From positions 313,934 through 377,933 of the forward strand of contig MU385861.1 in the NCBI GenBank assembly GCA_022497145.1: 64,000 nucleotides of DNA, given 5' to 3'. Of the stretch, positions 22,458 through 32,479 are shown in pieces (position 1 is the first letter of the stretch; the number at the start of each line of letters is the position of its first letter). The position numbers and the translations under genes were made by a program. The notes under the pieces were generated by a model. That model had not been told where the DNA came from. It made no database searches and saw only the letters and a list, made by a program, of their open reading frames with translations. The stretch is from Rostrohypoxylon terebratum (Eukaryota > Ascomycota > Sordariomycetes > Xylariales > Hypoxylaceae).

Positions 22458-25400
22458 ATGGATGAAGATAGCATTGATATTGAAGCCGAGGCATGGAGGC
22501 AAGACTGTCTCGGCGACGAACCTATCTATTGTGCCGCCCCTCTTCCATCAAACCCAGACGACATCATCTGCTATGGATCAGATGAAGAACTTGACGAAGA
22601 TGCAAAGATCGCAAAGAGGCTAAGATACGAAACCCAGGGACTCCGATACCTACAGGGTAAACCTATCCGAATTTTCTCTGCCGCTCTCCACGGTCCGTTC
22701 GAGAAGGCATCAGGATGGACTAATCCATGGCTACCAAAGCAACCCGCCGCTCAGAACCCCGTTCCTACATATTCCCACCCTGCATCCAGACCCTTTCCAG
22801 CAATCAAACAACGTATTCGCCGATTTCTCGAGTATAGCGATATCATGCCTGATACTAGTGACTCAATGCGCTACCACCTTCCTACTCCCGAAAGCAATCG
22901 TGAATCCCAACTTTCCGGTAGTCCTCCAGAGTTGGATAAAACAAGTCGAATAAAAGCTTGGGCAAAGGATGTACCTCAAGGAGAAGTTCTGGGGAAAGAC
23001 CCTTTCTGGGCACCCAGTCTTGTCACCTCGGAAGAATCATTTGCTTCTAGCAAGAAACGGCCAGCTGTGAAGGACTGGTTGAGGAAACAATCAAAACGGA
23101 AGAGGCTTGATACCCAAGATGCGACTCGAGCGTCTACACCCACACCACTAAACACCACAACGCGACCAGCAACTCGACTGAGCCCGATGCCCACAAGCAT
23201 CAATCAGACTTCGAAGCCCACTTATCCAAGAGAGTTGGTCAGCCAAAGTTTCGAACTAACCACTCCATCTTCTACCACACACCAGAGTGTTTCAGAGGTT
23301 CCATATATTTCCTCTGGGCATCATGCAGTGTCCCCGCACGCCAACCCATCCGAAGTATCCCAGGCATCCGAACACGAAAATGGATGGGGTTCAAACGCTG
23401 AAAATTCCGAGATACAAGATGACGCAAAACAATCGCTTGAATATCCAAGTAATAAGCAAACTGATCAACGCCAGAATGCAGACGATGCGGCCTCTGAAAA
23501 CTATATAGATGAGAGTTTCCATTATCGAACTCGACCCACGAAGAAGGTTGTCGATGTAGAGAAACCAATGGTAGACGTCTGTCCTGAGCCTGAGCCGGCT
23601 CAGACCATGACTCCCTCTTCTGCAGTAGATATCGCGGTTCGGGAAATCATGGAGCCGCCTCGTCTGCTTCAGTCGAGTCCCATTTCGAAGCAGCAGGTTC
23701 CCATGGACCAAGTAGCGACGAGCCAACGAGCTAGAAGTCTTCCTGCTCTAATGTATTACCATCAGGAGAATGGTAAGGAATATTTCTCGATCCCGTCACG
23801 CTCGAAGGTGGGGGTCTATAACGACCATCAACCACTTGTTGAAGACTCGAATTCGACACATAGTTATTCACGTGAAGATTTGGAGCCACCAGAAAATGCC
23901 AGCACTCTTCATGTGAAGGACGACGGAATTGATGAACGATGTCCAGCCCAGAATGATATCCGTGCAATACAGGCGCTTCGTGACGATAAAGTGTCCATAC
24001 TTCCAAGCGTCCTTGGAGAGGCTGAGGTACATTTACGAGAAGATCAATCCGTCGTAAAAGGGATATGCCATGATGATCCAATGGACGTTGATGGAAATAT
24101 GCTACACGAGGCCAATCCAATACTTACAAGTCACCACAAATCCAAAAGCCCAACTCCTGAAGCAACAGCCAAGCTAGATGAACCAACGGACACCACGATG
24201 AGCAAAGAGGTTCAAGAGAGTGAGCCAGATATCGACTCCAGTCTAGTCATAATACCGATATCACGGTCGGAGTGGGGTGTTGCTGAGGTCTCGGACGAGT
24301 CTCCGGAAGAACCAAGGATGGTTGATGGGAGCAAAGCGAACATTTCGATTGTCAAGGCTGAAGAGGGTCTTGATGAAGATGATCCAAGTGAGACCACTTT
24401 ATCAGAGCCTCCGAATATCATCCAGTCTCAAAGTCCGTGGGTCAGCGAGTTAGCTCCCGGGGGAGACCTAACAATTGAGCATGTCAAAGCAGAGCCAGTT
24501 GATGACATACCCTCGCCTCCTTCCTGTCTGTCACATTATACTTTACTTAGCTCTCAGCCCAGTGGACATGGAACCCCTATGATCAGACCATCGCAACAGA
24601 GCCCGTGGGGCGGTGGACTACTGGAGCCACCAAAATTCGAACAACATGGGCATCTTACAGATGTGGAGGCCATATCTCCGGACACGCATCATGGTACACC
24701 GATTTCTCCACCTACCCAAAGTCCCTGGGCTAAATCAAGCACGAGCGCCATACCTACTCCCCAACTACCATCTCTTTCACCCGCACCGATGATCTTTAAT
24801 AAGAAACAATTACAACCGAACTCACAGTCACCCATGGCCGCTATTGGACTAAACACTGGGCTTCCAGAACAGTCTCCAAATGACGGCCCGACTACACCCC
24901 CTCAAGTGACTACTGGTGTTATGCGAACCCCTGACTTGGAAAAATCGATCAAGTCATTCGCCATGTTCAAAAGCCCGTCGCCAAAATACTCAGTCCAGCA
25001 GTCTACTAGACAATTTCTATCTACTGGCCGTAAGCGGGGTGGTATTCTCAGCTCCCCGAACAGCGTACGATCAAGCCGACGAGTGACATTTGCTTTATTG
25101 CCTGATGACGAGGACGGCACCGAACCTCAGCAATCATGTAGCTTCAGAAAAACTGCGTCGCCTCCACCCCAAACAATAGTCGATGCCGAGGATGAAGATG
25201 TAGGCGAGCACTTCCATAACCATTTCGATATCATGAAGCGGCGAGCCAGTGGTGAGAAAATCCGACGCCCTTCCCGGCCTTTACTCCCAAGTGCCTCGCA
25301 GCAGATGCCTATTAGCCCCGCGGTCGGTGCGATGGCCGAAGCTTTCCGAGGAGCGGATGCGTATATTTCGCAGAACCACGGCACTCCCATCGCAGGGGAT

Positions 25401-25595
25401 GGAGCGCATGCTCCAAAGGGAAATCCTAACTTGGAGCAATCGCCATGGCAGAAGGATAGTCAGGGGGTAGACGATGTGGCGGAGGTTATGAATAACTTAG
25501 ACGATTTCCTCAACGCCTGGGACGTCGAGGCCGAACTGCAAAAGGCTAGACAGGAGCCCAATGAAGAAAATCGGGACTGGGATATAGGCCTGTGA
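22458..25595 (+). CDS. Large disordered protein with QSPW motifs, unknown function
   Basis: A single exon with ATG at 22458 and TGA at 25595, 1045 residues. I recognise the N-terminal block as a pattern common in unassigned filamentous-fungal proteins, but cannot name a function: DEPIYCAAPLPS, DDIICYGSDEE, AKRLRYETQG, then LHGPFEKASGWTNPWLPKQ (about 20-95). The rest is Ser/Pro/Glu-rich and probably disordered. Its striking feature is a short motif Q-S-P-W at about 657, 714, 753 and 993, each in a Pro/Ser-rich setting. Two relatives lack Trp (SQSPMAA, EQSPNDG). A basic block near 870 reads TGRKRGGILSSPNSVRSSRRVTF, a candidate nuclear or phosphorylation site. The C-terminus has VMNNLDDFLNAWDVEAEL, probably a helix. 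A nuclear role is inference. Confidence 0.75.
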   Translation: MDEDSIDIEAEAWRQDCLGDEPIYCAAPLPSNPDDIICYGSDEELDEDAKIAKRLRYETQGLRYLQGKPIRIFSAALHGPFEKASGWTNPWLPKQPAAQNPVPTYSHPASRPFPAIKQRIRRFLEYSDIMPDTSDSMRYHLPTPESNRESQLSGSPPELDKTSRIKAWAKDVPQGEVLGKDPFWAPSLVTSEESFASSKKRPAVKDWLRKQSKRKRLDTQDATRASTPTPLNTTTRPATRLSPMPTSINQTSKPTYPRELVSQSFELTTPSSTTHQSVSEVPYISSGHHAVSPHANPSEVSQASEHENGWGSNAENSEIQDDAKQSLEYPSNKQTDQRQNADDAASENYIDESFHYRTRPTKKVVDVEKPMVDVCPEPEPAQTMTPSSAVDIAVREIMEPPRLLQSSPISKQQVPMDQVATSQRARSLPALMYYHQENGKEYFSIPSRSKVGVYNDHQPLVEDSNSTHSYSREDLEPPENASTLHVKDDGIDERCPAQNDIRAIQALRDDKVSILPSVLGEAEVHLREDQSVVKGICHDDPMDVDGNMLHEANPILTSHHKSKSPTPEATAKLDEPTDTTMSKEVQESEPDIDSSLVIIPISRSEWGVAEVSDESPEEPRMVDGSKANISIVKAEEGLDEDDPSETTLSEPPNIIQSQSPWVSELAPGGDLTIEHVKAEPVDDIPSPPSCLSHYTLLSSQPSGHGTPMIRPSQQSPWGGGLLEPPKFEQHGHLTDVEAISPDTHHGTPISPPTQSPWAKSSTSAIPTPQLPSLSPAPMIFNKKQLQPNSQSPMAAIGLNTGLPEQSPNDGPTTPPQVTTGVMRTPDLEKSIKSFAMFKSPSPKYSVQQSTRQFLSTGRKRGGILSSPNSVRSSRRVTFALLPDDEDGTEPQQSCSFRKTASPPPQTIVDAEDEDVGEHFHNHFDIMKRRASGEKIRRPSRPLLPSASQQMPISPAVGAMAEAFRGADAYISQNHGTPIAGDGAHAPKGNPNLEQSPWQKDSQGVDDVAEVMNNLDDFLNAWDVEAELQKARQEPNEENRDWDIGL

Positions 25596-27599
25596 AGACG
25601 GATAGAGAGACGGCTGCATCGCGGTGACACGGTACACAGGAGCAAATAGGGAGGCTCGTTTCACGTTGTTGATACCCATACCCAAAGTTGCATTTCAGCA
25701 TTGCTCGGAGTTCGGTCGGTTTCGGGAACAAATGGCATCCATGGATACTTGCAAGGAGCTTTAGAAGGCACTGAGAGGAACAAGGATACCTTGCGACACA
25801 ATCTGTGAGGTTAATGTACGAGTTGACTACGAAGTCTTGTTTGATGCATCGCAGTGCTTTGCTGGCTACTACCTGGGTAGCTCCAAGTCACGCAATAAGA
25901 AATACTGAAGTCATACAAATGTCCACCTTGCTCAAAACCCTAACACTGTTTAAACTTGCATGTTTGTTATTCTCCACGCGATCTTACGTGTGAGATCTCA
26001 TCTGGTAATGGTAGATGAGTGATATTTGAACAGGTATCGGGATGATGTCAGTGGCGATGAAGATGCCATCATCGGGTTTCCTGAATAGTAGATCGTGGCG
26101 CCAGGCCAAAGGATCATTTACAAAGTGATATATGACGATTCATTCCTCAAAATGCTATCAATCAGTCATAACGCGGCCGCAGGATCTTTGGGATGATGTT
26201 ATGAAAAGCCTGTCGTCGTATTACTCGCTCATTCATCGGGGAGTCATCGTTTATGTCGTATTTGACCCAACAGCCCCAACCCCATCTGACCGCACGCAAT
26301 CTATACCTCCCAAGTGTCTAACATTTTGCCAGTACCTACCTATCCATTTTGATCTTGTTGCTCAGCTATTGGGTTGTCATGTATGTTGATTTCCTCTACT
26401 GCCTAACGTCCTAGCGAAATATCGGCCCCTACCTATCCAGACGAACGAATATAAACCGCGATCAAGAGGCTATAGAAACCGATTTACGAGAATTCCTCGC
26501 AAAGATGATCGTCAACCTCGATTCCAAATAATGCCGTGACGCTAGCACATACCATCGGTTTCTACGCCTTGCCGTGCAGAACTACCGCACCGCACCGTGA
26601 TCTTCACTCCAAGGGAACCCTATGGCCTCAACTTTTGCCTACCCCTATCCCGTGCAGAGGACAACCTGCTTACATAAACCTACACCGGTCACAGCCATCT
26701 TTACCCTTTAGATGAGACGAGGCCAATGAATCACAAGGGATAAAGGGTGTCAGGGTCTCATGTGCTCGCCAGCCTATAGCAGGAGGATGCTATACATAAA
26801 CAGGAAGCCCGCGGCAGAAAAGTAAGCGTTTGACTTACATGTGTACATATGTGATGCAGAGTCCGCCCTTATAGACATGCGCAATATCGGTGAGCGGATA
26901 TTAGTAACGGTTTATCTGCCGTCCGCACACCGTGCCTGTGTCGTGTCACAGCATACCTGCCTAGGTACCTACCTCAGCTATTAATTTTATTTTATTATTT
27001 GCTTTCTCTCGCTAGCGCCGGCGGACAGAAGCTACTGGCCTAGATTCCTTTTCCCTAATGCAGGTAGGCAGGCGGCTTACCTGCGTACATACGTAGCGTC
27101 GCTGTGGGAGCCCGGGCCCCAAAAAACAAGGGCCGGGCTGGTGCGAAATTGAGCCCTAGGAAGGGAAAATAAGCGTGGTGGTGAGCTAAAGTCTAGCAGT
27201 ACCAAGAAAAACTAGCTGTCAACATCATGGCGCCCCCCCGAGACTGCTACGTGACATGACTCGCGAAGCGGCCTTTTAGTCTCGCGATTAGACTGTTTCT
27301 GTGCCTGGAACACGAGGATTCCCGTTCCCGAAAGCCCTGATAAAGCTGGCCATTTCACACGTGGCGGCGGCTATCGCTAGTTTCGGATCTATAGAAGCAC
27401 GTACATATGTAGCAGAGACAGGTTGCGCGTCCTGATCGTACCACGATGAGCCTTACGGGAGATTGTGTCTTGATCAGCGCAGTAGCGTCTCTGTTGGACG
27501 CGGGTCTGGGGAGTTTACGACGGAATCCATCCTCCAGTAATCAATGGGAGATATATTGGCAAATAGGTGACCATCCTGTAGGGTTACATAGATAGATAC

Positions 27600-27618
27600 G
27601 TGTGTGTGTGTGTGTGTG
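27600..27618. repeat. (GT)9 microsatellite
   Basis: A GT dinucleotide run, followed directly by TCTGCG repeats and a CCTAGGTCCTAGG palindrome. Confidence 0.9.
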
Positions 27619-29484
27619 CGTCTGCGTCTGCGTGTGAACCTGTGAACCTAGGTCCTAGGTATGTAGTAGGAGAGATGTACTCCGTACAACGGCGGTGAGA
27701 AATCGAAATAAGCGGAACGGAGCGATAACGCAATATGGGATACTACACTTCTCCATGTCTAGATCTTGGGATCAGCCGCTAAGGTCGGAATTGGGAAACT
27801 GGGATAGTAGCTGGGGGAGTGCTGAAACAGGCAGGCAGGTTGTCGGTAGCCTCAACATGATTTGATGCCCCTTTGTCCCCTCAGGTTCTGAGGTTCCAGA
27901 CCCCTCGAATTGCAACTCCTTTCTGATGCGGGGAGGTTGTGCAAGCTGATCTGCATCCCACAACACTATACGGTCCTAACATTTGGTCTTGGCGAGATAT
28001 ATTTGCACACCACGGAATCGCATCTCGCGTGTACGACCTCGTTTAGACAGGTCATCGTTGAACGGAGGTCATCTGCTCGTCTGATAGTACTATAGTAGTA
28101 AAAGCTCAACCAACCGCGCGATGGTCGACTGGCGACGGACGATAATAGTAATAGTAGAAAGGCTCAACAATAATGACAATAAAAAAACAATACTAGTACT
28201 AATAATTAAACAGCCGTTCCCGTTCGAGCGGGAAGAAGCTGGCCCTCGTGGGAAGTTGGTGACACAACATATTGCGAAGCACAATGACGTAGAAATGGTG
28301 TGATAAGATGAGCTATAAAGGGTGTGAAGGGTCGAATTTCCCATCTGCCTTGGGAAATGCCCTTCCTAGCGTAAGACGCGACAGTTGAAAAATCGATGTC
28401 TTGTGCGTCTGTCACCATTTGGTGACAAGATCAGGAGATTTGTACTTCTAAGCGTGAGCTTGTTGGTCATAGTTGCTTGAAATATTGCTGTAAATATTTT
28501 GCTGTAGGCTGGCGCCCTGTGCCTAACTATTAATAAGGTGCCTTATGCTAGCAGCTGGACGATCTTATGTCATTTATAGCGCTGGTTATCCGTAACCGTA
28601 ACCGTTCCACGATCGATCGCACAGCTTCTTGATTTGTGAACCCTGCGACTGCGAGAATGGAATACAATAGGTGGTATGCTGTAGTATGAGACTATGAGTA
28701 GTATTGCGTACTCTGTATGTACAATACCGAATATATCCCGCGGGCTGTTGCTCAGAACCATATTGTTGGGCAGGTGACGATCTTTTTTTTTGCGAGTTCC
28801 TTATTTATTAAATGTGTGTGTACCGATCCTGGCCAACCTTAGGTACGTAAGGCAGCGTGGGTTAAACTTGGGACGGAGCGTCAGGGGGCCAGATCCATCT
28901 AGAATTTGTGCGATTGCAGTGGTATCGCTTAGAGACGAATGGAATCCTTTCATGATGGAAAGAATGGTTGGTCTTCCGGGTTAAACAAGTTTCTCCATTT
29001 TGGCCGTGTACCTAGGTCCTAGGCTTCTACTAGGTATTATGTTTGGTATGTTTAGGTAGGTACTATTACCTCCAATGTCTAGGTATGAACGATGGCCGGC
29101 CAAGTTTGAGAGCTTCGTCGGCGATGTGAGATAGGTGTCTGCAAGGATATATCTCCGTCACTTCGTCACTCTATCACTCCATCACTCCAGTCGATGGACA
29201 TTACAAGATGGATACAAGATGGATATGCCGAATCGCACGTTTGGTCATTAGGCGAGACAGTAGTAGCGCTACTTTGGCTACTTTGGTACCGGGGTAATAA
29301 ACCCTTGAGTCTCTTGAGTCTTGAGACAGTCGAAACCATCGAGGACGGAGCCATCTCAGCCTCACTGCGTTTGGTGTTTGAAAATGCGGATTTCAATGCA
29401 GTCGAGAAACGCATTACAACCTTGGCCCGGCTAATGGCAAATGGCTTCACTAGGCCTTACAACCATAATTGCGCCGATTGACCG

Positions 29485-29536
29485 GTCCAGAAATGGTCCA
29501 GAAAGTGTCCAGAAATGTCCAGATGTCCAAATGTCC
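29485..29536. repeat. GTCCAGAAA-type tandem repeat
   Basis: Five or six degenerate copies of GTCCAGAAAT/GTCCAAATG in a row, with unit length drifting from 8 to 11 bp. Non-coding context. Confidence 0.75.
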
Positions 29537-31130
29537 ATAAAATCCTCGGGCAAATTAAAAGGACGAGAACGGCCATTGTCAGAAGCGAATTTCGACGTAC
29601 TATGTAGCACGAAGCAAAGTCGGATGATCTTTTGCTTCAATCGTGTCAATCTTGTCAATCGTGGGTGAGGGGAAAAAGGTCTAGAATATCAGTTATTGCG
29701 GCACACCAAGGCGGGCAGGCGGGCAACCTGTTGTTGTTCTGTGTTCAGGGTTGTTGTTGACTGCAAATGTCAACCACCCCCGTTACCTTGCTTTTTTAGT
29801 CTAGCTGTCTAGGTACAACCAGTTAGTTGGTTTAGCTGGCTTAGCTGATTACTTGCTTTGGAATCTTCTCTGCTTTTCTTCTTTTGCTAGTTCTTTTAGG
29901 GGTCAGGGGTTTAAGGAGGAGCCTCGGAGGTCACTAATAACCAAGCTTTAAAAGCCCTGGAAGTTGATTTCCGTGAAAAAAAAAGATGGCGCCCATTACA
30001 CTGCATGACGCATAATAATTAGCAGGCAGGCAGGTCACTATTTCCAGAAATAAATGGTTTTTTTTTTGATGGAATAGATGTTTTCGACGTGGCCTGTGCT
30101 TTAAGCTTCGATGTTGCTTCCTTCAAATGTTGCTTTGCTGCGTCTCTACTCTTCTAGGTACTTCTTAACCTGCCCCCTGTCTTCCATAAATCAGCCAAGC
30201 CCAGCGTTGTATACGGTAGTATCTAAGTACATAACTATGACGTGTGTATGATGCGCCACTTCGGGACCGCGTCACAATAATATGTACATATTGCTTGTAC
30301 TTTCAATGTACTGGTCAAGTTTAATATCACGCCCGCGGCTTATTTGTTTTGATTGAGCTATACTTAAAGATACCTATCGCACATCTATCACAGTATATAC
30401 TGTGTAATATGCCTTAAGCACATTGAGCCAAACAACCTTGCAAACAGAAAGGTGAGATGGTAATAATGCCATAGCATTACCTCTAATATTTCTTAGTTTA
30501 TTACAGTAGATCAGATGGCTTGGATAAGATATAGTCGAACTAGTGGTAAAGGTATTACTAGCAGTAGTAAAAGTAGGCAGGAACAAAGAAGTCTGAGTCT
30601 AGAAGGAGAAAGAACATTTCATTATGTCATTTGCCTCACTTGCCTCAAATCGCGTGTTATTCTCACAAAGGAAAAAGTTTAGTTTCACCGAGTCATCAAT
30701 CGTTCAAGGGTCCTCCTTATCCCCTTATCCCTCCACCCCAACTTTTTTTTTGGCCATTTCGTCATCGAGCTTTGAACCCTTTCTAATTTTCTCGGGTTTC
30801 GCTTTTCTCCAATTCGATCCTACAGCGCCAGCCGGAATTAGTCACGTACATTTTAATATCAGATTTTAACAACACTGAACCATTAAATCGGATCCGACAT
30901 GGAACATGAGATACTAATATACTAATATGCAACACACGTATGCTGTAACAGCATTTAATACTGGAATTTGGAAACTGTCACTTGATCACTTGACCACAAA
31001 GCGACCGTAGAGTAACACAACGGTGGAAGAGTGCTGGAAGCACACTGGACTGACCCGAGGCTCAATGGGGCTTATAATATTTGATGATCGTCAGAAGCCA
31101 CCTCTAACCTCTTACTACACTACTAGTGTT

Positions 31131-31388
31131 GGGTCCTTGGGTCCTTGGGTCCTTAGGTCCTCTGGTTCTTCTGATTCTTCTGGTTCTTCTGGGGGTCCTT
31201 TTTTTTTCTCTAAAGAGTGGGAACGGGTATACTTGTTAGGCTATACCATTTCAGTAAAAGTGAGTACCAAGCTCCCTTGCAACTTGACGACGAGGAACGC
31301 GGCCTATGATTTATATTATCTCCGTCTCCATGTGTCCCAGTTGTCCCAGTTGCCCCAGTCGTCCCAGTTATCCCCAAGTCCACCCAGT
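31131..31388. repeat. Minisatellite pair upstream of the phosphatase
   Basis: Two neighbouring arrays. At 31131-31183, GGGTCCTT copies pass into GGTTCTTCT/GATTCTTCT 9-bp copies. At 31333-31388 there are at least four 9-bp copies of TGTCCCAGT and variants, then CACCCAGTT. Both arrays are in the spacer before the gene at 32480. Confidence 0.75.
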
Positions 31389-31946
31389 TCCGTCAGTCTA
31401 CTTTGTCCACCACTTTCGAACCCTTGCCGCCGTCGCAAAATAGCGCCATTGAGTCGCTGATCATTGCCTCAGTCGACAGTTTCTCTTGCCCTATTATGGT
31501 CCAGAAACTCCCGTAGTCTCGTCCCTCTATGACACTTAATAACCCCCCCGACATCTACCTAGCCAGTCTACCTTGCCTTATTACCTACCTTGGTTCTGTC
31601 AAGTCCTGTCAAAGTACCTTGACCTGCACGAGACATTAGAACGTTCGCCTTGCTTGATCAAGTCAGGCAATCCGGACAGCGCCAGCGCTTGCCCCCATCC
31701 CGTCATTCTACTTACACCCATACTTAATAGTACTCACATTACTTACCTTATTACCTATCTGCCTATACCTCCTTTACGTACTGTACTGTACGTTACTTAC
31801 ATAGTACGTTACTGACACCCTTCAGGACCAGGGCATTTCTCTTGTCCTATTTCCAGTGCGACCAAGTTGCGTCTACTTATGTCTAAGTAGAGAGATCGTC
31901 GGTGGTCCAGGCCTCATCGTCCATTCCACACGCACAAACTCATACA

Positions 31947-31967
31947 CACCACCACCACCACCACCAC
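31947..31967. repeat. (ACC)n microsatellite
   Basis: A run of ACC/CAC triplets followed by degenerate ACTACC/GCTACC copies, about 500 bp upstream of the phosphatase ATG. Confidence 0.85.
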
Positions 31968-32479
31968 AACCACTACTAACTACTACCACTACCGCTACCG
32001 CTATTACTGCTGCTACGATCATTGACCAGACCACACACTGAAAAGCAAAAGGGTCCCTCTATCCCTTTTGTCTTGAACAGCATAACGACTGGAGAAAAGG
32101 TTCCCTCTTCTAACAACCATCCATTGCCCCCACCCACCCTCCTTTTGGCGGTTCCGTTGCCATCGTCATTTGAGAAGAGCTGGGCTCTGTTTCTGTCTTT
32201 CGCCGTCCACTCGTACTGCTTGTTTGTACGTTACTGCGCAAGCTGTTGTTGTTGCTGCCGCCTTCGATCATCTTCTGTGTCTTACCTATACCGCACCGGT
32301 TTCTCACGCCTCAGCCACACGACGCAGGGAGAGAGAGGTACTTAGATAATAGTGCCACCAACACCGCCGCTATTCCACCAGAACCTATTTACTTTCCTTT
32401 AAAAAGACAAAACTCAAGAAGAATATATTTAACACTGATACCGCTCGCTATGTCGGATTTATAAGGGACAGAGATTGAA

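Larger units (their letters stand above)
25596..32479. other. Long gene-free block (6.9 kb)
   Basis: This is the largest stretch without a supported gene. Frames here are short, many start at non-ATG codons, and none resembles a protein family. The best ATG frame, 29194-29481, is 95 codons and unsupported. Contents are a (GT)9 run at 27600-27618, CCTAGGTCCTAGG palindromes at 27646-27662 and 29011-29023, TCCAGAAA tandems at 29485-29536, minisatellites at 31131-31388, an (ACC)n run at 31947-31967, and several GC-rich patches (27050-27400). The last kilobase is probably promoter and leader of the phosphatase gene. Confidence 0.5.

Noticed and set aside
29194..29481. 95-codon ATG frame (plus) in the gene-free block
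   Set aside because: Short, no recognisable motif, overlapped by an equally long antisense frame. Likely chance.
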